From Prinia subflava (taxonomy: Eukaryota > Chordata > Aves > Passeriformes > Cisticolidae), in the NCBI RefSeq assembly GCF_021018805.1, contig NC_086248.1:27474922-27538921 (forward strand): DNA of 64,000 bases. The letters are read 5' to 3'. Position numbers and translations under genes: made by a program. The notes below the pieces were generated by a model. It was not told where the DNA came from, searched no databases, and saw only the letters and a list, made by a program, of their open reading frames with translations. Shown here one piece after another: positions 1-13,100 of this stretch. How positions within the stretch are numbered: the first letter of the stretch is position 1; each line of letters opens with the position of its first letter.

Positions 1-3000
1 AGTGTTTCACTATCAAAAGACAAAAGGTGAAAGGAGAAAGGGTACATCAAAATTTTCTCAGTCTTGTCTTCTGTTCAGCTACCTATGGCACAGTGGAGTT
101 AATTAGAATGTTTTCATGAGCGAGTTGAGAAAGGTGGATCACAGGGGGTATGGGTTTAGAAATGTTATTAAGTTTGGATTCATGCTAGCTTTCTTGGTTA
201 TGGTGTGCTTTCTAAAGCTTTAGTTTCTAACAAAACTGGATCTGCAGCCACAGCAACAGCAGGAGCAGATCTCCAAGTTTAAAACAGAGTCTTGCCCTCC
301 CCCAATCACAAATTGTGTGTTTGCTGGTTCTAGTACTGTATTGCAGTGAAGGAAACAAAGATGAAGAAAATATTAAAAAATCAGCAGGTCAGACTTTAGG
401 CAAATGATTGGGAAGTAAGGGTATGTATAAAAAATCTGGAAATTTGTTGATAATATTCTTTAAAAATGGGGAATATCACTTCAAAATGAAACTGTCAGCA
501 CAGACTTAATGCAGAGGACAAAAGTGTGTCAAAAGGCTTCACAGAAAGGAAGGATTTACAGAGAAACTGAGAGATCCCCATCTTCCTGACAGACTGCTGG
601 AATCGCACAAATAGCATTACACTAGAGAATCTCTCATTCCTCAGGGACTGTGCAGGGCTGTCTGTGCTGTGCACATATGACCACTGACTTTCTGTCTGTG
701 TCAGGAAGGACAGGAGTCCTATGGCAGTCTGAAGCCCTGTGACATTGAGATCCCTTTCCCAAGGTGATATCTCCTGTCTAATGGCCTCAGTGGAGTTATT
801 TGGGAACCTGTTCCTATCAGGGCTCCTGTGGCTGCAGAGATTGCTTTTATACTTCTGCCATTGTCTCCTCCAAATAAACTTGTCTCTGCTTGGTGACTCC
901 TGAAGGAAATGCCAATTGTTACTGAAAGCTTTGGATGGCTATGGAGCACACATTCACTGAAGTCTGAAACAGGAAAGAGAAAGGAAAAATAGAACTGAAA
1001 AGGCATGCAATACACTGGTACACAACTGAAATAGAATGAGAGAGACAGATGCTTAGTGATGTTCCTGTTGTCTCAACCTGTATATTTGCTGATTGCTCTG
1101 TCTGTCAGATAGTCATAGTCAGATCAGAGTTGGCTAGGTCTGAAGCAAATATTCCCAGGAAGCCATACAACTGTATTACCTCAAGTTCATGTATCTTGCT
1201 GCTCTATGAGGCTGATTAACTCAGCAGCTGATGCTAAACCCAGCCCAGACAGTGAGACTTTAGGACATGAACAGTAGCAAAATTTCCAGTGATTTAAATG
1301 AGTTTTCATGTATATGCTTTTGCATCCTGATGCTGCTTACCATTTTTGGCAGGTTTTTCTTGATTTCTCTGTTGGGCATAAACATCTAAATCCACCTAAT
1401 TTATACTTTTATTGCTCAATGCTGCTTGGTTCTTATCTATAGCAAATTGTTTCTAGCCTTTAACTACACTGTACGTTATCTGAAACATAAGAATATAGTT
1501 TGGGGGATGTAAAGTAAGTATATAGCACACAGTACAGATCATGAAGTATTTCTTGACCTTGCTTTGAACAAGCTACATCTGGAACTTGCATCACTGAGTC
1601 AGTAGCAGCAGTTAGAGCACTCAGCTGGGATATCAGTTTCCTCTTAAGTGCTTTCCACTTGACATGGTGAACTGAACTTAACCATGTTAACTTCATGCAG
1701 TAATTTTGGATGTAAGTGATAAGATGGCTGCGTTCACTCCACCGCTCTGATATCTTAAAACAACCAGAGTTGTTACTAGAAAATGAAATTAATTCATTTG
1801 TTTTATGCTCAGTTATTTAGATACAAACTTTTCTGAGTGGCTAATGTGCCACTCATCAAAACATCAATGACTGATATTTTTAAGCAACTCCAAAAGAACA
1901 GGTTCATTTATCAAAGTGGAACTTTGGGGTAATTTCAATATGCCATGAAAAAATATTTACTAAGGCAAACGATCAGAAAATGGCAGTTGCTTAGTGCAAC
2001 TAAATGCAGCTCCATACCTGACACAGGTTATGGATTTTCCTTGGCAAGTACTAGAAAACTTGGCTTCCTCTGTGTAACCTAATGACTTTGGTAATTTAGG
2101 ATGCAGTTAAACTCTGAATGCAGGAATGGAAAAAACCAACTTCACCACATAGCTAAAGCAATTCCCAGTTATATCTTTTCCCCACTCATGCACTGTTCCT
2201 TTAGAAAGTCTTATTACTCCTTCCCAACTGCATTATTTCTTGTGTTTTACTTCATTTTTGTATGTTTCAGAATATTGATTCAAGTTGCTTTTCAATATCC
2301 CTTTGTCTATTTTCATGTAGCTCTGTGGTTTGGGGATTTTTTGCAATCCTTTTTTTCCTGAATTCAGGAAACATAAAATTTCCAGCATTTTAAAATCCAG
2401 TATTAAAATACATATTATTCTCATAGCTGAATGATTTGTCAATTTAAAAAATCATCAAATAAAACTATTTTTAAAGCCATGCAACAAAATTTTCCAATAT
2501 TCCCCAAGGCAATAAAATCATCTCTCACACTGTCCCTATATTTTTAACTGTGATTGTGGACAAATGCACTAGAGCCATCCAATTACTGCCCTCTTTTTGA
2601 ATTTCATATGTAAGCCTAGTATTTGTCCCTATTAGGGAAAAAAAGTAATTTGATGCCTAAAATGAAGCAGACTGATCTTTGCCAGCAGCTGCTACTCTGC
2701 CATTCATGTATGTATAATTAAGATTAAATACAGCCCCTTGAGAAGACAGGAAACAAATAAATAAGAGGTCCTAACATCTGACAAACTTCTTGGGGATAAT
2801 ATTTATCCTATGTGACCTAAGCAAAATCAGTCATGTCTTTCATATCTCTTTCCCTTACAGCATAAATAGGATAATTGTGTACATGGACTTGAACAGAAAA
2901 AACACATATTTCAATTTTTATGAAAAAGGTAGAGAGGGCAAAAGTCTAGACAGCAATAAACAGGTGCAATATGTCTAAGAATTAACTTGAAAATCACAAG

Positions 3001-5734
3001 AAGTAAACCTACTGCTAGTATAGGTCTCAATAATATAACTTGACTGAAATTTAAACTGGGTTTCTTACATATAAGTCACTATGAAATATAGTAATATTAG
3101 TGAAACATTACCTTCTGCTTGACCTTAACTATAGCTGGTGACTAGAACTGGGGAAGAGAATTATGCAAGTTGCTTAAGAATCAAAGAAAAAGGGAAAAGG
3201 ACAATTTGGGTGGTAGGCTTAATGCATAACAGCCACCTTAGATGAACCTGGAATACTGAGAGTACAGCAAAAGTGCAACATCATTAGCCAGAAGTTTCTG
3301 AGACACAGTGTATGCAAACCTCAGGTTGTGGAACAGATTATATTTACAACATTGAAAATTTTGCTGAGACAAATAAATAAGAACATTTGATGTTCACAGT
3401 CTAGAAGTGTAGCAGCAGACTGTAGATATTTTAGAGTGGAGACATTACAGTTCCTCAAGAATGAGAGGAGGGAGACCTGTAATAGAAAAAAGAGCCAAAC
3501 TGACCAAAAAAACTAAGTCTAAAAGAATTGATAAATACTTTGCATTGGCAATAGTATGCCATGTTTTTTTAAAATCTATGGAACTTATTTGAAAAATATG
3601 GCCCATTACAGTGATAATGCTAAGGGGCTAGATTTTACATTGGTAAGAATGGAAGGGAAATAAAATACATAGGCATCATGTTGAATATATGATACAGATA
3701 ATAAAATCTTTGTAATTAGTTTTTCTAAAAATTATCGTTATTATCAGGTGGCCATTTTTATCTATTTCAACCATGGTATCATTACAAAATATTATGTGAG
3801 AATTACATAATGTTAAAGAGACTGGAGGTCAAAAAACATTAAAATATGTGATAAACTGAAGCAGGTGGACATTTGAGACACAAAATTCTAATTTTTTTTG
3901 TCATTTCTTTCAATTGAGTAATCCAATCAGTATGTTAGACCCAAAGGTGCTATCAATACCTATAGAGGAAATATTCTACAATTACATCATTTTTGTGAAT
4001 TTTAGAGATCAATCAACACTGTTTATCAAGTTGAGTATGAGATGTGTTCAAACAGCTCACATAATAAAATACAAATTTTCAGTGAAAGTGTTTTATTGTC
4101 TAGACATCAAAATGCCTGATTTGTAGAAATGTCTGAGATTCCAGATGTTCATAGAAGCCTTGGCATTGAATTCACTTTTGATGGTTCCAAATACTTCTTT
4201 AAAGTAGAGGATTTTTTTAAATTTAGGAATGTATATTATAAAATAAACCTAGAAATGATATGCTGGTTACCAATGAACATGTTTTACAACATGAAATATA
4301 CCAACAAAGTTATGACCCACCATGGAAATATATCGTCTCATGGCTGTTTTCCATAGAAAATTTTTCAACTACATTTTATATCCTTTATAATGTCAGTGCA
4401 ATTAAAAAAAAGTAGAACTAAATCCATATCTATTAACCTATTAATCGCCTCTGGAAACTAAAATACCCAATTACTCAAATAAAAAGAAACAGACAGAATT
4501 CCTGACAGCTAAAACTTTTCAAGGAATTACTAGAAAATAAGCAATTAAATCGTACATCAAAAACTTGAGCAGTATCTAGGCTTCAGTAATCTGTAGTTTC
4601 TTTAAGTCAGGGCAATATTTATATATATTCAGATGAGAAAATAGATATGAAATTTTGTCAAACCACACAGAAAAAAAGACAATAAAAAAACTATCGAAGT
4701 AAGTTCTTCCTCACAGTTTCTCCAAATAATATTTACCTTATTTTCTCCTTAATGCTATGAATGTATTTATTCCAGTGCCTCTGCTGGAGTAGTTGACTAT
4801 TTCAACATATAAACAGAACACCTAGGCAACATAGCACAGATATGAAGGAAGAAATGTATTTTCATGAAAGAAAAGTATATACTGATTTTGTACAGAAAGA
4901 AAAATTAATGTACAGATTTATAATCATTGACTGGTTAGAAAGTATCATAACTATATTTAAGAATTTGAGAAAAGGTATCCCAAAGACAAAGGAATTAATT
5001 GAAGAAGACAAAATGAGGTCCAATTTAATTTTAAAACTTTTGTTCTTGATTTCACAAGTAAAGGCTACTGTGAACATTGTTTTAAATGAAGTTCTGTGGA
5101 AGAGGTTTTACATGTCTTTAAGAAAATTATATTTTCCACTGTTTATCAAAATATCATATATAAATATTTATCTTGAGTTTTTGGCAAAAGTTTGTCAGGG
5201 CAATTGTTCAGAGAGTCATAACAAGACGCAGGAGAGAAAAATATGACCTCCTCCCTAGAGGTCCCATGAAATAAAATACTGTTCAGTTGTGACAAAGAAA
5301 GAACTAAGATTTTGACATGTAAAGCAGATTTTACAACACTTCTTAAGAATCACTTTGAAACAAGGCTATGTATTTTTCTGTTGCACACATTTCAAAACAA
5401 TAAATTTAGGACATGAACTCGATCCAAGACTTAAATTCATAATGCTAGAGCACTGGTAATGTCTCATTCCAATTTTTTTACCCCAGATTAATGGAAAGAT
5501 TGCAGGATGCACCCTCACAGCCCTTGCTCCTTGTGGATGAACTCTTCTTATTAAGGAAATCAGGGAAGGAATGTTATATGTCTGATAATCACCAGGAAAT
5601 AAACCACAATTTTTTAATGATGTACATAAAAATAAAGTAGGTCATGGCATACTTAAAGACAAAGATTCCCTTGGAATTATTTTTTAAATAATAAAAATGG
5701 GACATTTTCACTACATATGTGATATTACAAGAGG
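1..5734. other. AT-rich non-coding stretch, no gene seen
   Basis: I see no exon-like conservation pattern, RNA gene or recognisable repeat. The longest open frame is 134 codons (4842-5246, +), with two shorter plus-strand frames just upstream (3914-4126 and 4129-4356). They lie in different frames, match no family I know, and are the length expected by chance in DNA this AT-rich. A slightly GC-richer pocket at about 700-980 carries AATAAA at 873-878 but has no other gene-like signal. Confidence 0.6.
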
Positions 5735-5905
5735 TTTTTTGGGTTTTTGATTTTTTTGGTTTGGTTGGCTTTTGTTGTTGTTGTGGGTTTTTTTGTTTTT
5801 GTTTTTGTTTTGGGGTTTTTTTTTTGTGTTGTTTTGTTTTGTTTTGTTTTTTGGTGGTTGGGTTATTTTGGTTGGTTGGTTGATTGGTTGGTTGGTTTTG
5901 ATACT
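5735..5905. repeat. GT-rich low-complexity tract with GGTT repeats
   Basis: The top strand is almost entirely G and T: T-runs broken by G pairs or triplets, TTG and TTTTG units, then a GGTT-repeat block at about 5867-5897. The repeated GG pairs could in principle form a two-tier G-quadruplex. Open frames read through it are rich in Phe, Leu, Val, Gly and Trp because of this composition and are not genes. Similar tracts occur at 8.56, 41.5 and, as the A/C complement, 55.2 kb. Confidence 0.85.
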
Positions 5906-7389
5906 CTCTTGGGAGGAAGATCTCTTTCTAGTCCTACTGGGTATAGTTATCTTGTGTACGGCACAGATCTGAAATGAAGAAGTCAGCTAGTGATCAACTT
6001 AAAAAGTCACCAAAAAAACCCACAAGACAAGAAAATTTCCACAGTTTCACTTTTCTATGACAAAAATTGAAGTATTATGCACAAATTTGATATCCAGATG
6101 GTGACTCATAAAAATCAAGACCTTGGATATAGTCTAAACTTGAAAAGAGGTTTAAAACATTTTAGTACTTTATAAATGAACACATAAATGGATCCAAAGG
6201 AAAATTTATCCCTCATAAAATAGGCCCTAAAAATTTGTGTCTGTCTGAAGCAAAGAGAGGAATCATGTGAAATAATTTGCCTCAGCTGCTTATTAACATT
6301 GTGATTGATTGGCAAAAATTAGAGATAACAGCAGCGTATTTATTTAATTGAAAGTAATCTTTGGGGACTTCAAGTAAATTTAGATTTAGGAGTATAACTC
6401 TGTGATTTAAAGCAAAGTAGCTTTACTGGAACCAGAATCTTAATATTCTTCAGAGTGGGCTACAAAAAGGACAGCTATGGAGGATAAGAGAATCCATTTC
6501 AATGTCTGAAACTGAAACCTAAACTAGAAAATTGGAACTGTTACACTGTTAAAATTTACAAACCTTTGGAAAGGATCTCAGCAAAAATTTCAGGGACCAC
6601 TAGATATGCGGATTTTAGGACTAATTAATATATATTCAAATATTTAGCTGTACAGTGTTAAAATTTAGGGAAAATATTGAATTTGTGTGTTTTGCTGGCA
6701 AACTCAAAGAGAAAAAATGAAATACAACATTTACATGAAAATTTTAAAACTGTAGCAAATCCATTTTTCTTACAATAACAGATGCAGTTAGATATTTTTC
6801 AACTAAATCCTTTCTTGTCAGAAAAACAAAGCTTTTAATGAATTAATAAAATAAGGGAAAGTGAAAAATGTTACTTATAATGGTTTCAGCTTTCCATTTA
6901 GCTGCTATAACATTAGAAAGATTAGCTAAAGATTAGCTGTCATAAGCTTGAAATCTTTTACTTCTTTATATCTCTCAACTGGCTTTCCTTTCCTTATCAT
7001 ACAGAGTATGAGTTATTTTTGTTTCCTTTCTTGTTTCTCTTCTTAGCCATAATCTGTCACAAAATGTTGAGAGGTCAACCCTACATCTGTATGGTTATGA
7101 TACCAACATTTATTACTCACTGGTTAAATTTATAAACAAACTCTTCCGCAGTTTCTCCCACTCTAAGCTCCTATAACTAAGCTACCTCATTATTGTTAAA
7201 GAGAAAAATTTATCAACTCCCATAGCTCAAATCAGATCAGGACCAGAGAGATCGTAAATGACACATAATTATCTGGCAGACAACTACATATTCAGGCTCC
7301 TCCTCATCAACACTACCAATAATACACAGTCCTAGAGTAGGAAAAAAACCACCTAGAAATTCCAGAACATATTTCGGGAACTAGCACCT
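5906..7389. other. AT-rich non-coding stretch, nothing identified
   Basis: No gene, repeat family or RNA is recognised. A short direct repeat of 12-13 bases (core TGTTAAAATTTA) occurs near 6546 and 6656 and may be chance. Confidence 0.5.
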
Positions 7390-7800
7390 CACTAAGGCAC
7401 CAGAATGGACGTGTGGCCCCACATGATCCGCTGTGAACCTGGAGGAAACCTCTCCTCCACCACCTTGCCATGGAACCTGGCAGGGTGCAGGGTGCTCTTG
7501 TGACCCATGGGGAGTTGCAGGATCTGGCCCAGGCGAGGCTGTGGTGATGCTTGGCAGTGCCTAACCATGGTCACTGCTCCCGCTGTTGTTCCAAGGGCTT
7601 TTCCACACTGATACTTAATAATTCCATGAATCTGTTACACTGCTTCCCTTCAGACTGAACAGTCTCGTTTCCTGGGTTCACTCCACTGTTTGTACAAGTG
7701 CTTTAATTCTCTTGTGCTGTACTTGGGGGATTCTGAACAATAAAGGACTCCTCATCATTCACATGTATAAATCCTACCCCAAAAGCAATGTCATTGCCTA
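7390..7800 (+). other. GC-rich pocket with poly(A) signal, possible LTR remnant
   Basis: GC content rises sharply at about 7400-7580, then falls. AATAAA lies at 7739-7744 on the plus strand, followed by a short tail before normal AT-rich sequence resumes. A GC-rich block followed by AATAAA resembles the R/U5 part of an avian LTR. I see no TG...CA ends or target-site duplication and recognise no family. A retrocopied 3' UTR is an alternative. Confidence 0.3.
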
Positions 7801-8555
7801 TGGAAAAGTATCTGCTACAATACATAATAACTATCTACATTTTAGTTTCTTTTTTTAATATTATGGGTCAACAGGATTACAATGGCACTTCAATACACTT
7901 CTCTTATAGAAACTGTGGAGATATAAAGTTTAATTAATGTTCATTTTATAATATTAAAATCATACTTACAATGAAATCCTATATCAAAATGGATAAGCTT
8001 AGTATTTGAACAGAATATTTGATGATTTGGGGTTTTTTTCTTAGTTAGTACTTTCTTTCAGAATATTCATGCCAGAGGGATCTCCAACATTTGTCCTTCC
8101 TGTTCTAAACTGAAATGCAGACATATTTTGTAGAGATACCCCTACATATAGTAACTATTTCTCATTAATTATTGCTGAACACTGTCACAGAATATCTTTA
8201 ATACATTATTTTTCTCTTGTACTTTATCAGTTTAGGGGGAAATAGATAACTTTACTGGCAGAATTGGTATCTACATTATCCACGTTAGAGACTTAAACAG
8301 TCTCTAGTTTGGTCCTATGAAATTAGTGGTTGTCAGCAGTTGGTGTCCATTAGATATAATCCCCTGAAATCACTTTTCCATGTTATTTTTATCTAAAAGG
8401 AACTCAGCTTTAGCAGATTGGTGGCACACCAGGGTGTAGGTGAAAACAATGGGGAAATGGACTTGTTTCTGAACTATGACTCTCACGAAGAGGCATCCGT
8501 TACAAAAGAAATAAAGACATTCTACTATTTAATTTTATTTTCTAATTAAAATACC
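7801..8555. other. AT-rich non-coding stretch, nothing identified
   Basis: No coding, RNA or repeat signal was recognised. Confidence 0.5.
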
Positions 8556-8620
8556 ATTTTGGTGTTGTTGTTGTTTTGTTTTGGTTTTTTTTTTGGTTTT
8601 TTGGGGTTTTTTTGTGTAAA
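8556..8620. repeat. GT-rich low-complexity tract
   Basis: TTG-repeat units run into T-runs broken by GG and GGGG on the plus strand, the same style as the tract at 5.7 kb. Confidence 0.8.
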
Positions 8621-10178
8621 AAGTAATTGATTGCTTTAGACAGATTTCTGCAGCTACAACTGTGATTTTAGCACAAATACCAGAATTTAGATATAGGTCA
8701 TCATTATGTAGATGTGGTCCTGCTGTTAAGCTCATCTATTATAAATTCCAGGCAACATTTCTATCATACTTTAGAAGTTTGTCCACTCGTAAGTGGAAGG
8801 TGTTTAGAAGGGAAAGTCAAAGGATCACAGAAAATTGATTACATGTGTTTAAATTAGAAACCTACATGTGAAGTTTCCCCTGCAAGGACATTGTAATTGA
8901 TCTTTAATTGTTTGGAATTTGTTGCTAAATCCTACAGCAAAACTGACTGCTAGAAAACCTAGTGAATATAAAGAATAATAATTGCTTACCACTAAGTGGA
9001 AAGCACATTTAGTTAAAGTATATTACATCTTTGAAGAAGTAACATGAAAGAATAAAGAGACTTTAGGAACCTTTCATAAGGAAATGGTATAAGGTGTTTT
9101 GTAACAAAGTGCAAGAGCAGCAAATTTATTTTTTTCTTGTACACCTAACAGAAATTTTCAAAGTTATGGTTAGAGATATGAAATGTCTAAGTGAACTACT
9201 TTTGTGTCAAGCCTAAGGCAGTAGTGCTACAGCACCTTGGGAATGTAAAAGATGCACAGAGGGCAGAGTGTGCCTCACACAATCTATTGCATAAACCAGC
9301 TCTGCATATACAATACACATATATGACGAAAAGAGGTAAAAAAATTATATATCCAAATATACTGATTAACAATCTATTTTTTAAAAAAAGTTTCTCCCTA
9401 AAATTAATTTGAAAGAATATATATATATATATACACACATATATGAAATCCTTCTCACTCACAGCTCCTTAGACTTTAAAACCTAAGCTAATGTTGTTGG
9501 TTTTAGGAAAGTTCCCTTAAAAAGAGATCTGGATGATTAAATCATTGAAAATTTATAGAAATTATTCTGTTCAAATTCAAAAAAGGAATTTAGGTTTTAC
9601 TTGCTACATCCTGAAAATTGTCCTTCCAGTGTCATAATGTTCTGAAAAATTCTCACTGTGTGCTTTGCTTTGCAATGTTGAAGTTTGCATTGACTGTGCC
9701 TTCTGAATTTTCCTGTACCTTGCCTAGAAGATGTAGGAACACAAATAATGATAGTGATATTCTACATGCATTTCACTCTGGAGTGCAGCTATATAGAAGC
9801 ACAAAAATTAGCATTAGTATATTTAAACTGATTACATTCTGTAATGCTGTATGGTTCTGGATACAATTTTGTTCTGAAACATTGAACTTCTCTCTAGGGT
9901 AGTTACCTCTGTTTACTTTTGGCTGCCTCAGCTCACTAACATCCAAACACAAAGAGAAGCCATGTTTGCTTGAGAGTAAGGATTTCTTTCTAGCAGAATA
10001 TAGAAGATAAAAGCATGTGAATCAACTCTCCTCAGAAAGGAGAGAGAATTAAAGCTAGGGTCTTTACCTTCAGTGTGAAGGTTTTAACTCCCAATCTGCT
10101 TGACTAAAATACGGGGCGGGAATGTTTTTTGTTTTTAATTTTATTTTATGCTGAATTTTTCTTTTCTTTCTTTTTCAG
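8621..10178. other. AT-rich non-coding stretch with small AT/AC microsatellite
   Basis: No gene is recognised. An (AT)n run at about 9417-9432 passes into a short AC run and back to AT (to about 9444). The stretch ends in a pyrimidine-rich run with CAG at 10176-10178, discussed with the next entry. Confidence 0.5.
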
Positions 10179-10344
10179 ATCAATTTTTTCTGCGAGTTTA
10201 ACATTTGCAAGAAAAAAATAGAAAAAAATTACAACTTCTCTTCCAAGACAGAAAACAGCATCTCTAACATGAAGTTGTAGTTCACCTTGGTTTTTATTCA
10301 AGAACAACTTTAGACTGGAGTGTCTGCCAGGGTTTTCTGCACAG
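10179..10344 (+). other. Candidate non-coding exon (splice-signal based)
   Basis: A pyrimidine-rich tract ending in CAG (10176-10178) is a good 3' splice site. 166 bases later, CACAG followed by GTAAAA (donor GT at 10345-10346) is a fair 5' splice site. The interval has stop codons in every frame, so it would be UTR or long non-coding RNA. Splice-like pairs also arise by chance in AT-rich DNA, so this is a hypothesis only. Confidence 0.15.
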
Positions 10345-11429
10345 GTAAAAAAATATGATCAAAAAAGGAAGAAGTTGTCAAAGGTACACTTTCTTTACAT
10401 TACTTTATTTCCCTTCTGTCCAGCCTAAAATGTTGTGTTTTCATGCAAAGTTTCACTAGACAATGTAATTTCCTTATTCATATGAATATTTTTAATCTTT
10501 CTCCTTCTAATATTTTATCTAGGTTAGCCACACATACATATACATAACCTCTCATGTTTTTAAAAGTTTGGTATTTTATAGGTACTTTTTCAATCTTTTA
10601 ATTTGATTATTACTACTGGAAACATCAAACAAAAGCAGAAATTACACACTGAATTTGTTATATATAATTCCTAAGGAAAAAATGACAGTACCTTGATAAA
10701 CATAAATGTATATATTGCTTCAAGAAATTTGTAGTGAATATAAAATATTGAATCTGGTACATTTACAAGTATTTGTACACACATTTTTACAAGAAAAAGA
10801 ATCTAAAGGATAAAACCCAATAGTTCTACAACACAGAAATTTTGCTTTCTACAATAACCACCCATTAAACAGGGAATGGTTCTGGGCATTAATCCAATTA
10901 GCAATCCTTCTATTCCTATTTTATATTCTATTGAGTATCACAAAGATAGACTAGGATTTTTGTTGTGTGACTTCAGAATTTGTCTCTTCTTAGAGGAAAT
11001 AGCTCTACAAGGTAATTGATTCTAAATGGCAATGTCAGATGGCCACTGGTAGGACTCCAGGACACTTAATGTTTCCAGGCCAGACTTAGATTGTTTCAGA
11101 TCACTTTGATCTTGAAATAAAGTAGCTATGGAGTTCAGGAAATACTCACTGTTTCGGCAGTAGAGATGAGAATTAACCTGCATTCTTTACACTAAAGACA
11201 CTGAAGAAACAACAATACAGCAAAATATAATTAAATTCCTCTTCCACTGACAGCAATGGTGACAAGTCAAACAGTTACCTATGCATATCAAGAGCCTCAC
11301 AGAAAACAATATTCACAAAAAGGAAAAAAAGAGATGTGTTTTGTGCTAGGGTTTATCACCAGAAAAATTTACATCAAAAGGTTCTGGGTTTTAAGAGAAT
11401 CACAGTTAACACAGAAATATTTCTTTGTA
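10345..11429. other. AT-rich non-coding stretch, nothing identified
   Basis: No coding, RNA or repeat signal was recognised. Confidence 0.5.
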
Positions 11430-11540
11430 TAGAGAAGTTAAAAAAAAAAAAAGAAAAAGGAAATCCAAAACTGAAAATGAAAAAGAGAAAGAAAAATACA
11501 AAGAAAGAGAAAAAAAAAAAAAAAAGAAAAAGAAAAAGGT
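11430..11540. repeat. Purine (A/G)-rich low-complexity tract
   Basis: Nearly pure A with scattered G on the plus strand, with A-runs up to 17. The lysine-rich open frame across it (11336-11548) comes from this composition. Confidence 0.85.
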
Positions 11541-12154
11541 CAGAATAACATTAGTTTGGGGAAGGTTTGAAGGGTCTTGAAAGACAGATTAGCATGTAAA
11601 AACTCCACTTAAGTTGTACAAAATAAGCTCCTGACTAAAGCAAACTGACAGCCTAAAATGGTTCTGAAATTGCAATGTTTGTGGAACCTGTGGCTTAGCA
11701 TACGAGGATTTTTATTCAGGGGCAAGCAAGAGGGCAATGCCCATAAAACACATACCATACAAAAGCCAAGAGGCAGATAACCCCAAAAGCTCAGTAAATA
11801 TAAAAGCTACAACAGAACAATTAATGATTAAAAGAGAAAATTAACTATCACATTAGGAAAATGCTCAGGTTTTCCAAATGAGTAGATAATCTTATTTTGG
11901 CAAGAACAGCCATGCACTTAGAATACACTGAGAAGCATGCATTTGATTTTTAACCATCTCCCATTATCACAAAAATTTTGTTTCTGATTCAGAAGGCAGG
12001 AATTGCACATGGCCAATTAGAGTTTCAGTAAGACTACTCAAGTGTGAGGGTGAGATTACACAGCTTCAGATGATCTGATTCCCTCTTATGTCTTTTATCT
12101 GAGTGAAAATTTTACACTATATTTACAATTACACGTGCTTGAAGAACATGACCC
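11541..12154. other. AT-rich non-coding stretch, nothing identified
   Basis: No coding, RNA or repeat signal was recognised. Confidence 0.5.
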
Positions 12155-12295
12155 TGAGTTTAGCTCAGCTGCTTAGAGGATGGTGCTAAGAATTGAAAAG
12201 TCATGGATTTGATCCCCATATGGGCCATTCATTTAGGAGCTGGACTTGATGATCCCTCTGGGTCCCTTTCAACTCAGACTATTCAGTGATTCTGT
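12155..12295 (+). mobile_element. TguSINE1-like SINE (tRNA-Ile head, CR1-like tail)
   Basis: The head reads like a decayed tRNA-Ile gene. An A-box-like TAGCTCAGCTG lies at 12161-12171, TGGTGCTAA at 12181-12189 leads into the anticodon region, and a B-box-like GGATTTGATCC follows at about 12205-12215. The body then passes into a CR1-type 3' tail with TGATGATCC, GGGTCCCTTTCAACTC and a terminal TTCAGTGATTCTG. That fusion defines TguSINE1, a passerine SINE moved by CR1 enzymes. Many substitutions mark an old copy that is not a working tRNA gene. Confidence 0.85.
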
Positions 12296-13100
12296 GCTAG
12301 TACAAAGACAGATTCCTATAACATCCTCAAAAAGATGTGGAGGAAAGGAAAAAAAGGATATGGAAATTATCATGTTCATTTTAAGAAAAAGCTGATTACA
12401 GAAGAAAAAACAAATAAGAATTCAAAAGGAAAAAAATAGCATCTTGGTGGTTGAGGTATATTATACTATGATATATATTACTGAAAACACATTTTTCACT
12501 GAACACAGTTTGTGATTGAATTTCTAAATTATGATTGCAGTCCTCCTGGGCTAAAATATTAGGGGCAAAATATTGGTTCTTGCATGTGTATATTTGGAAG
12601 ATTGTACCAACAGTAAGATTGTTGAATCCCACTTTTCCAGTCACAAAGTTTCTTTAGGATTCTAGGGATCCTTCAAAGCTGTAGAAACCATGCTCTGACC
12701 ATGAACGTATTTTCAGAAGATTATTTTTAAGCAAGTAACATGGAAGATATTGAGCCATAGCAGTCTATGGAGAAAGTTTTGTAGATGCTGCCTCCAAAAT
12801 ATTTTAAATGCCACAATACTTACCACTGCTATGATAAGACATGTTTACTTCCAAAGAAATGTTCAAAAATTTAAACATGGATTTCAGATCATATAATTGT
12901 GCATCATATGGGGAACTGTACAATAGCTGTAATGAGGGTTTTCAGTATGGGCAACCAAAAGAAATTTGATAAGTACTTAAGTGTTACACCTAAATATGCA
13001 TGAAAGTACTCTCCAAAACTATATCATAATTCACACAAGGCACATTAAGATATGTATACTATATTATTATATAGTATATAAGATATATATTACAGTCAGG
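12296..13100. other. AT-rich non-coding stretch, nothing identified
   Basis: No coding signal was recognised. Just before the next element, about 13054-13092 is TA-rich. Confidence 0.5.

Noticed and set aside
700..980. LTR or last exon with AATAAA at 873-878
   Set aside because: No TG...CA ends, no duplication, no family text and no upstream exon. The signal alone is common by chance.
4842..5246. 134-codon plus-strand open frame as a gene
   Set aside because: Length is within chance expectation, composition mirrors the AT-rich background, and no promoter, splice or family signal accompanies it.
12161..12215. Functional tRNA-Ile gene
   Set aside because: The head has A- and B-box-like text but is fused to a CR1-like tail and mutated in the anticodon region, so it is a SINE.
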